Assembly: GCA_045632525.1 (NCBI GenBank)
Contig: JAZQWV010000035.1
Span: 1-36,510, forward strand
Direction of reading: 5' to 3'
DNA from: Fimenecus sp045632525
GTDB taxonomy: Bacteria; Bacillota; Clostridia; Oscillospirales; Acutalibacteraceae
Length of the DNA stretch: 36,510 nucleotides
Within the stretch, counting starts at the first letter, position 1; each line of letters starts with the position of its first letter. The notes beneath the pieces are model-generated. The model did not search any database. It had not been told where the DNA came from and saw nothing but the letters and a program-made list of their open reading frames with translations. This document shows, one piece after another, positions 31,523 through 36,510 of the stretch. A program made the translations under genes and the position numbers.

Positions 31523-31538
31523 AGTAAAAAAGTTTACT
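31523..31538. promoter_or_regulatory. Operator-like dyad between the XRE and BspA-like genes
   Basis: AGTAAA (31523-31528), 4 nt, TTTACT (31533-31538), ending 1 bp before the -35 of the BspA-like gene. A third TTTACT-like half-site overlaps its -10 (31558-31563). Confidence 0.6.
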
Positions 31539-31539
31539 A

Positions 31540-31568
31540 TTGACTTTAATAAAAATCTTTACTACAAT
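31540..31568 (+). promoter_or_regulatory. Promoter of the BspA-like gene
   Basis: TTGACT (31540-31545), a 17-bp spacer and TACAAT (31563-31568). Confidence 0.8.
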
Positions 31569-31627
31569 ATATATGTGAAGGAATTCACGATATATACTTA
31601 AATTATAAAAAGTTTGGGGGATTGAAA

Positions 31628-32665
31628 ATGAAAAAGATTTTATCATTGGCACTCGCACTTTTAATGGTGCTTGCTTGTGCACCAATTGTAATGGCAGAAG
31701 ATGTGGAAAACATTACTTTTGATTATCAGATTAAGTCTGATGGAACAATTAGTTTGAAAAAATATACTGGAACGGAAGTGAATGTAACAATTCCTGAAAC
31801 ATATGATGGATATAAAGTTACTTGGATTAATGACGGAGCTTTTGCGTCGAATAATTCAATTAAGTCTGTGCACATTCCTAAGAGCATTACGTTTATTGCA
31901 GAAGCAGTATTTGCCGATTGTGATAAGTTGACAGAAATTACAACCAATAATGATATATATGGCTCAACAGGTACAATTCTTTATAGAAAAGATAATAATA
32001 GAATAATTGGCTATGCGTGTGGCTCAAAAACAAGTTCGTTGAGAATTCCGTCAAACATAGAAACGATTGCACCTTGCAGCTTTCAGGGTGCTGATAACAT
32101 TCAGACGGTAATCACAAACAAGGGACTAGAAGAAATAGGCTATAACGCTTTTAAAGATTGCAAAAGTCTTAAAAAAATATATGTAGTTGATGACAATACT
32201 TTTGTCGATGGTTATTTTCTTGGTGGAGCATCTGACAGTGTTGAGCTTTATTATAATGGAAATGTTGAAATGCAAGCGGGAAAAGCTCCATGTAAAATTT
32301 CGCCTTACATATTAGGTATGGAAAATTCAACGACAACTACTACAACAACCGAAAAGGTAAAAGAAACTACAACTAAACCGATAACAACAACCAAACCATC
32401 AACATCAAAGACAGAAAAGCTAGTAGTTAAGGAAGACATAACCGAAAGCACAACAGAAACAACGGTGACTTCAACTGTTCTTGAAAGTGAAAGTTTAAAA
32501 GGAACAGAAGCCAATATAGCTGTTGATGGTAATAACACAGAAACAACTGGAGCAGATGGTGATAAAAATAACACAACACCAATAATAATTGCCGTTGTAG
32601 CAGTTGTGGCAGTTGGTGCGGTCACAACAGGGATAACTATCACATTAAAGAAAAAGAAAAAATAA
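31628..32665 (+). CDS. BspA-like leucine-rich-repeat surface protein with C-terminal anchor
   Basis: The protein is 345 residues from the ATG at 31628; a TTG at 31622 is in frame but too near the GGGGG ribosome site. It has a signal peptide (about 1-24, cleaved near MAEDVEN) and BspA/LRR_5 repeats (about 28-205, with IPETYDGYKVTWINDGAFA, then SVHIPKSITFIAEAVFADC and related units). A Thr-rich linker follows (about 235-300), then a C-terminal membrane helix (PIIIAVVAVVAVGAVTTGI) with a lysine tail that holds it in the membrane. BspA-like proteins bind host or other surfaces. The neighbouring XRE protein may regulate it. Confidence 0.88.
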   Translation: MKKILSLALALLMVLACAPIVMAEDVENITFDYQIKSDGTISLKKYTGTEVNVTIPETYDGYKVTWINDGAFASNNSIKSVHIPKSITFIAEAVFADCDKLTEITTNNDIYGSTGTILYRKDNNRIIGYACGSKTSSLRIPSNIETIAPCSFQGADNIQTVITNKGLEEIGYNAFKDCKSLKKIYVVDDNTFVDGYFLGGASDSVELYYNGNVEMQAGKAPCKISPYILGMENSTTTTTTTEKVKETTTKPITTTKPSTSKTEKLVVKEDITESTTETTVTSTVLESESLKGTEANIAVDGNNTETTGADGDKNNTTPIIIAVVAVVAVGAVTTGITITLKKKKK

Positions 32666-32680
32666 AATATAATATTCTAT

Positions 32681-32714
32681 AAACGGCAGGAGAAAATCTG
32701 CCGTTTATTTTTTT
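32681..32714 (+). terminator. Intrinsic terminator after the BspA-like gene
   Basis: AAACGGCAG (32681-32689) and CTGCCGTTT (32698-32706) form a 9-bp stem followed by a run of T. Confidence 0.9.
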
Positions 32715-32777
32715 GGTAAATTTGAATTTATCGAACTCTTTTAGTTCTTACATCTTTTAAAATCGACTATCAAACAA

Positions 32778-32856
32778 TGTAGGGGCGAGTCTCCGTGCTC
32801 GCCCGTAATTTATATGTTAACTTGCGGGAGGGCACAGAGACCCGCCCCCTACTACA
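32778..32856. repeat. GC-rich imperfect inverted repeat, REP/MITE-like
   Basis: TGTAGGGGCG (32778-32787) at one end matches CGCCCCCTAC (32844-32852) at the other with one extra base. The inner arms also pair, as GTCTCCGTGC and CTCGCCCG oppose CGGGAGGGCACAGAGAC with a few mismatches. It stands out as GC-rich in AT-rich surroundings. Its form is that of short dispersed intergenic hairpins in gut Clostridia. The AT-rich sequence around it (32715-32777, 32857-33129) holds no gene I can see, only short dyads (for example 33058-33071). Confidence 0.7.
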
Positions 32857-33129
32857 CACTCAATTAGTTGCATCTATAATTGGCGTCGCAGACCCGAATT
32901 TATTCTTTATTCAATATTCATTATTCTTTTTTATTCTACAAACCCTAATTTTTCGAACAAAATAGCTTAATTTTACACTTTTTTGCTATACCTATTATAT
33001 ATAGGGGATTTTGCTGCCTGATTTATATTTGTTTTTGTGGTGTATTTTTATCAAAAACACAATATATTGTGGCGGAAATTATGCTAAAAAATTTTCTGCG
33101 ATTTTAACAAAGTTTTTTTCAAAAAGTTA

Positions 33130-33158
33130 TTGCATTTTCACAAATTATATGTTACAAT
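33130..33158 (+). promoter_or_regulatory. Promoter of the S10 ribosomal operon
   Basis: TTGCAT (33130-33135), a 17-bp spacer and TACAAT (33153-33158). The start near 33163-33165 coincides with the first bases of the leader's closing helix. Confidence 0.75.
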
Positions 33159-33162
33159 TCTA

Positions 33163-33457
33163 GGGCACGCGTGGAGAAGGGCGAATTATGCCCATTTTTA
33201 CATAGTGCGATATGCGATGAAGTGGTAGGTGGCTGCACGCTGATGCAGGGAATTACCATGGAGTATGTCTGATTTTAAATCGGGCGACCAATAATGCTTT
33301 CAAAACCTTAAAGCGTAAACCCAACTGCGCTCTAACGGTACTTGCAGGGAGCATTCTGCGTTGTTTTACGCCGTCCGAAAAATCAGAACCGATTTTTCGG
33401 TTTTAAAAATGGCAGGGTTGAAACACCCGGCTAGGTTGCAAGTAAAATAACGTGCCC
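33163..33457 (+). ncRNA. Structured leader RNA of the S10 operon (putative r-protein leader)
   Basis: This noncoding leader of about 295 nt is closed by GGGCACG (33163-33169) and CGTGCCC (33451-33457), ending 9 nt before the AGGAGG ribosome site of rpsJ. Inside are stems at 33179-33182/33190-33193, 33223-33227/33254-33258 (enclosing 33233-33237/33244-33248) and 33294-33300/33310-33316. A further long stem lies at 33313-33319/33365-33371, with inner CAAC/GTTG and GCTC/GAGC, and shares bases with 33310-33316, so these two compete. The terminator-like hairpin is at 33375-33400. This is the architecture of a ribosomal-protein autoregulatory leader, but I cannot match it to a known one. The pairing is from inspection only. 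Confidence 0.65.
33375..33404 (+). terminator. Terminator-like attenuator in the S10 leader
   Basis: CCGAAAAATC (33375-33384) and GATTTTTCGG (33391-33400) make a 10-bp stem followed by TTTT. The short T run suggests a conditional pause or attenuator rather than a full stop. Confidence 0.55.
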
Positions 33458-33479
33458 AGAAAATTAGGAGGAAACCAAA

Positions 33480-33797
33480 ATGGCAGCAACAAAAGGTAAG
33501 AAAATCAGAATCAGACTTAAGGGTTATGACCATGACCTCGTAGACAAGGCAGCTGAAAAGATTGTTGAAACAGCAAAACGTACAGGTGCTCAGGTTTCAG
33601 GTCCAGTTCCACTCCCAACAGAGAAGGAAGTTGTTACAATCCTTCGCGCTGTTCATAAGTACAAGGACAGCCGTGAACAGTTTGAACAAAGAACACACAA
33701 AAGGCTTATCGACATTTTAAGACCTTCAAACAAAACTGTTGAAGCTCTTACAAGTCTTGAGCTTCCTGCTGGTGTTGATATCGAGATTAAACTTTAA
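33480..33797 (+). CDS. rpsJ: 30S ribosomal protein S10
   Basis: The 105-residue protein has the full S10 sequence pattern: KIRIRLKGYDHDLVDKAAEKIVETAKRTGA, then GPVPLPTEK, HKYKDSREQFEQRTHKRLIDI and the C-terminal ELPAGVDIEIKL. It is a 30S head protein and the NusE partner of NusB in antitermination. It is the first gene of the S10 operon, behind a long structured leader. An AGGAGG ribosome site lies just upstream. Confidence 0.98.
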   Translation: MAATKGKKIRIRLKGYDHDLVDKAAEKIVETAKRTGAQVSGPVPLPTEKEVVTILRAVHKYKDSREQFEQRTHKRLIDILRPSNKTVEALTSLELPAGVDIEIKL

Positions 33798-33828
33798 TCT
33801 TTAAGAACAAGACACCAAGCAAGGTCAA

Positions 33829-33844
33829 GTCGGTGAATACCGAC
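33829..33844 (+). other. Small hairpin before rplC
   Basis: GTCGGT (33829-33834) and ACCGAC (33839-33844) form a perfect 6-bp stem with a GAAT loop in the 71-nt gap between rpsJ and rplC. No T run follows. Confidence 0.5.
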
Positions 33845-33868
33845 CAATAACCAAAGGAGGAAATAAAC

Positions 33869-34501
33869 ATGAAAAAAGGTCTTATCGGTAAAAAAATCGG
33901 TATGACACAGCTTTTCGACGAAAACGGTAAAGTAATTCCTGTTACAGTTGTTGAAGCTGGTCCTTGCACAGTAGTGCAAAAGAAAACTATCGAAAACGAT
34001 GGTTACGAAGCAATTCAGGTTGGCTTCGGCGACGTTAAGGTTCAGAGAGTGAACAAGCCAATGGCTGGTCACTTCAAGAAGGCTGACGTTGCTCCAAAGA
34101 AAGTTCTCAAAGAGTTCAGACTCGAGAACATTGCAGACGTTAACGTAGGTGACGTTCTTAAAGCAGACATCTTCGCAGCAGGCGACAGAGTTGATGTTGT
34201 AGGAACAAGCAAAGGTAAGGGTACAGCAGGTGTAATTAAGCGTTGGAACTTCTCACGTCTTAAAGAAACACACGGTACAGGCCCTGTTCACCGTCACGGT
34301 GGTTCACTCGGCGTTATCGACCCAGCTCGTATCTTCAAAGGCAAGAAAATGGCTGGTCACCTTGGTACAGAAAAAGTTACAGTTCAGAACCTTGACATTG
34401 TTAAGGTAGATGTTGAAAACAACCTTATCGCTATTAAGGGCGCTATTCCAGGTCCTAAGAACGGTATCGTAGTTATCGCAGACACAGTTAAATCAAAGTA
34501 A
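33869..34501 (+). CDS. rplC: 50S ribosomal protein L3
   Basis: The 210-residue protein starts MKKGLIGKKIGMTQLFDENG, the L3 signature, with the central FSRLKETHGTGPVHRHGGS and GKKMAGHLGTEKVTVQNL. L3 binds 23S rRNA near the peptidyl transferase centre. Normal length. AAAGGAGG precedes the start. Second gene of the S10 operon. Confidence 0.98.
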   Translation: MKKGLIGKKIGMTQLFDENGKVIPVTVVEAGPCTVVQKKTIENDGYEAIQVGFGDVKVQRVNKPMAGHFKKADVAPKKVLKEFRLENIADVNVGDVLKADIFAAGDRVDVVGTSKGKGTAGVIKRWNFSRLKETHGTGPVHRHGGSLGVIDPARIFKGKKMAGHLGTEKVTVQNLDIVKVDVENNLIAIKGAIPGPKNGIVVIADTVKSK

Positions 34502-34518
34502 GAGAGGAGAGTTAAGTA

Positions 34519-35142
34519 ATGGCTAAATTAGCAGTAGTAAATACAAAGGGCAAGAAAGTTTCTGACATCGAGCTCAACGACGGCGTTTTCGCTATCGAGC
34601 CAAACAAGTCAGCTATGCACCTTGTAGTAGTTAATTACCTTGCACATCAGCGTCAGGGTACACAGTCAACTCTCACTCGTGCAGAGGTGTCTGGTGGCGG
34701 TAAAAAACCATGGAGACAAAAGGGAACAGGTAGAGCTCGTCAGGGTTCAACAAGAGCTCCACAATGGACACATGGTGGTATCACATTTGGTCCTAAGCCA
34801 CGTGCTTACGGATTCTCAATCAACAAGAAGGTAAGAAGACTTGCTATGAAGTCAGCTCTCTCTGCAAAGGTTGCAGCTGATGAAATGATTGTTCTTGATT
34901 CATTCGATATGGATGCTATCAAAACAAAAGAAATGGCAACAGTTCTTGGTGCTGTTAAAGCAGCAAAGAAAACTCTTATCGTTCTTCCAGAGAAAAACGA
35001 CGTAGTTTATAAGAGTGCTAGAAACATCGAAGGTGTTAAAGTTACTCTCGTAAACACACTTAACGTTTATGACATTCTTAACTGCGACTCAATGGTAGTT
35101 GTTAAGGATGCAGTTGCAAAAATTGAGGAGGTTTACGCATAA
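34519..35142 (+). CDS. rplD: 50S ribosomal protein L4
   Basis: The 207-residue protein has the L4 pattern: VVNYLAHQRQGTQSTLTRAEVSGGGKKPWRQKGTGRARQG, the internal loop that lines the exit tunnel, then TFGPKPRAYGFSINKKVRRLAMKSALS. In gamma-proteobacteria L4 also represses the S10 operon through its leader, so it is the first candidate ligand for the leader at 33163, though this is not shown here. Its stop overlaps the rplW start by one base. Confidence 0.98.
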   Translation: MAKLAVVNTKGKKVSDIELNDGVFAIEPNKSAMHLVVVNYLAHQRQGTQSTLTRAEVSGGGKKPWRQKGTGRARQGSTRAPQWTHGGITFGPKPRAYGFSINKKVRRLAMKSALSAKVAADEMIVLDSFDMDAIKTKEMATVLGAVKAAKKTLIVLPEKNDVVYKSARNIEGVKVTLVNTLNVYDILNCDSMVVVKDAVAKIEEVYA

Positions 35143-35435
35143 TGAAACTTGCACAGGAAATTATCCTCGCTCCCGTTATTACAGAAGAGTCAATGATGGG
35201 TACTGCAGAAAAGAAATACACATTCAAAGTTGCTAAAGATGCAACTAAGGTTGACATCAAAAAAGCTGTTGAAACACTTTTCGGCGTAAAAGTTGAAAAA
35301 GTTAACACAATGAACGTTCGTGGTCAGCTCAGACGCTACGGCAGATTTGAAGGCTACAAAGCTTCTTGGAAAAAGGCTATCGTAACATTGACAGCAGATT
35401 CAAAGACAATCGAGTTCTTTGACGGAATGATGTAA
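35142..35435 (+). CDS. rplW: 50S ribosomal protein L23
   Basis: The 97-residue protein has the L23 pattern: APVITEESMMGTAEKKYTFKVAKDATKVDIKKAVETLFGVKVEKVNTMNV, ending in strands of the exit-tunnel rim. L23 is the docking site for SRP and trigger factor. The start overlaps the L4 stop (TAATG), giving tight coupling; GAGGAGG lies in the end of rplD. Confidence 0.98.
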   Translation: MKLAQEIILAPVITEESMMGTAEKKYTFKVAKDATKVDIKKAVETLFGVKVEKVNTMNVRGQLRRYGRFEGYKASWKKAIVTLTADSKTIEFFDGMM

Positions 35436-35530
35436 TGATTTTGAGGTCAGGCGGTAAGGTATGGAGTTTCGACATACTCCGCAAAGCTTCCTGACAGGCT
35501 CTCGAGCCACTCCATATAAACAATAAACAA
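35436..35530 (+). other. Structured gap between rplW and rplB
   Basis: This gap is unusually long for this operon and can fold. GTCAGG (35446-35451) pairs with CCTGAC (35490-35495), enclosing GGAGT (35463-35467) with ACTCC (35476-35480). A separate GGCTC/GAGCC hairpin lies at 35498-35508. No T run follows. It may be a second r-protein binding or processing site inside the operon. Confidence 0.5.
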
Positions 35531-35544
35531 AGGAGATGAAAGAA

Positions 35545-36375
35545 ATGTCGATTAAAGTCTATAAACCGACTACAAATGCTAGACGTAACATGTCGGTTAC
35601 AGATTATTCCGAGCTTTCAAAGGTAGCTCCTGAGAGAAGTCTTCTCGCTCCTCTCAAAAAGCACTCAGGCCGTAACAGCTACGGAAGAATTACAGTTCGT
35701 CATCACGGTGGCGGCAACCGCAGAAAGTACCGTATTATCGACTTCAAGAGAGATAAGATGGGCGCTGCAACAGTATTAACACTTGAATATGACCCAAACC
35801 GTTCAGCTCATATTGCACTTGTTCAGTATGAAGACGGTGAGAAGAGATACATTCTCGCTCCAGTTGGTCTTAAAGTTGGCGATGTAGTTTCAGCAGGTGC
35901 TGACGCTGATATCAAACCAGGTAACGCACTTCCTCTTACAAACATCCCAACAGGTACATTCGTACACAACGTTGAACTTTACCCAGGTAGAGGCGGTCAG
36001 TTAGCAAGAGCAGCTGGTAATGCAGCTCAGCTTATGGCTAAAGAAGGCATTTACGCACTTCTCAGACTCCCATCAGGTGAACTTAGAAACGTTCCTGCAA
36101 CATGTATGGCAACAGTTGGTACAGTTGGTAACGCTGACCACGAAAATGTTAAAATCGGTAAAGCAGGTCGTACACGTCACATGGGCATCCGTCCAACAGT
36201 TCGTGGTTCTGTTATGAACCCTAACGACCACCCTCACGGTGGTGGTGAAGGTAAGTCACCAATCGGTCGTCCAGGTCCTTGCACACCATGGGGTAAACCA
36301 GCTCTTGGTTACAAGACAAGAAACAAGAAGAAGAGTTCCGACAAGCTTATCGTAAAGCGTCGTAACGGCAAATAA
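35545..36375 (+). CDS. rplB: 50S ribosomal protein L2
   Basis: The protein is 276 residues from the ATG at 35545. An earlier ATG at 35536 directly abuts the AGGAG ribosome site, whereas 35545 has normal spacing and gives the conserved start MSIKVYKPTTNARR. It includes KKHSGRNSYGRITVRHHGGGNRRKY, then RAAGNAAQL, the VRGSVMNPNDHPHGGGEGKSPIG loop with the conserved active-site His region, and the basic C-terminus. L2 is a key 23S rRNA-binding protein. The length is that of the family. Confidence 0.98.
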   Translation: MSIKVYKPTTNARRNMSVTDYSELSKVAPERSLLAPLKKHSGRNSYGRITVRHHGGGNRRKYRIIDFKRDKMGAATVLTLEYDPNRSAHIALVQYEDGEKRYILAPVGLKVGDVVSAGADADIKPGNALPLTNIPTGTFVHNVELYPGRGGQLARAAGNAAQLMAKEGIYALLRLPSGELRNVPATCMATVGTVGNADHENVKIGKAGRTRHMGIRPTVRGSVMNPNDHPHGGGEGKSPIGRPGPCTPWGKPALGYKTRNKKKSSDKLIVKRRNGK

Positions 36376-36395
36376 GGGAAAGGAGCTGTCATAAA

Positions 36396-36510
36396 ATGAG
36401 TAGAAGTACTAAAAAAGGACCTTATGTAGAAGCTAGCCTTATGAAAAAGGTTCTTACAATGAATGCAAACGGCGAGAAACTCGTTGTTAAGACATGGAGC
36501 CGCAGCTCAA
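36396..36510 (+). CDS. rpsS: 30S ribosomal protein S19, N-terminal part (runs off the window)
   Basis: The first 38 codons of S19 are visible: MSRSTKKGPYVEASLMKKVL, followed by VVKTWSRSS. This is the expected gene after rplB in the S10 operon. AAAGGAG lies 10 nt before the ATG. The rest is beyond the window. Confidence 0.97.
   Translation, partial: MSRSTKKGPYVEASLMKKVLTMNANGEKLVVKTWSRSS

Noticed and set aside
33163..33457. tmRNA, RNase P RNA or a transposon-type RNA in place of an S10 leader
   Set aside because: No tag reading frame with tRNA-like ends and no RNase P core motifs were seen; its fixed position between promoter and rpsJ ribosome site fits a leader best.

Overview
This is a low-GC, AT-rich chromosomal segment from a Clostridia-type Firmicute, most likely a Ruminococcus-like gut member of the Oscillospirales. 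The support is the codon use, the strong Shine-Dalgarno sites, threonine-rich surface-protein linkers, a BspA-like surface protein, a PadR/DUF1700/PspC cluster and the start of a bacterial S10 ribosomal operon. Species cannot be fixed from sequence alone.

Layout. 1-692: end of a NUDIX hydrolase gene overlapping maf. 701-2868: two tandem paralogous membrane-anchored proteins of unknown function with repeat linkers, closed by a strong terminator. 2976-19307: a long type IV pilus (T4P) operon with its own promoter: a PilP-like protein, a LysM + secretin-N-domain protein without a secretin barrel, pilT, pilC, pilM, pilN, pilO, pilB, then a PilX/GspK-like prepilin, a giant 1418-residue prepilin and a third large prepilin. 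19323-20488: two paralogous small (major-type) pilins, each with its own promoter and a shared leader motif. 20501-24239: a YfhO-family membrane protein gene 2 bp upstream of the prepilin peptidase gene. So essentially a whole T4P machine lies in one place, with assembly and retraction ATPases, platform, alignment proteins, minor pilins, pilins and peptidase. The secretin-like part appears remodelled for a cell with a thick wall and no outer-membrane channel.

24248-28529 (minus strand): a metabolic group of a two-domain class II aldolase, a class III aminotransferase related to glutamate-1-semialdehyde aminomutase, and an iron-type alcohol dehydrogenase. Upstream lies a minus-strand unit with a near-consensus promoter, a well-placed ribosome site, a 37-codon ORF, a long inverted repeat and an intrinsic terminator. 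29208-31300: a PadR regulator operon (PadR, DUF1700, two small or unknown membrane proteins, PspC). 31291-32714: a divergent pair, an XRE regulator and a BspA-like anchored surface protein, with a dyad between them. 32778-32860: a GC-rich imperfect inverted repeat that looks like a dispersed intergenic element.

33130-36510: the S10 operon (rpsJ, rplC, rplD, rplW, rplB, start of rpsS). It is preceded by a leader of about 300 nt closed by a 7-bp terminal helix and containing a terminator-like hairpin. This is a strong candidate for a ribosomal-protein autoregulatory RNA that I cannot match to a known family. The items most worth following are the LysM/secretin-domain protein with its PilP-like partner, the giant prepilin, the shared pilin leader motif, the small minus-strand gene at 28748-28861 and the S10 leader.
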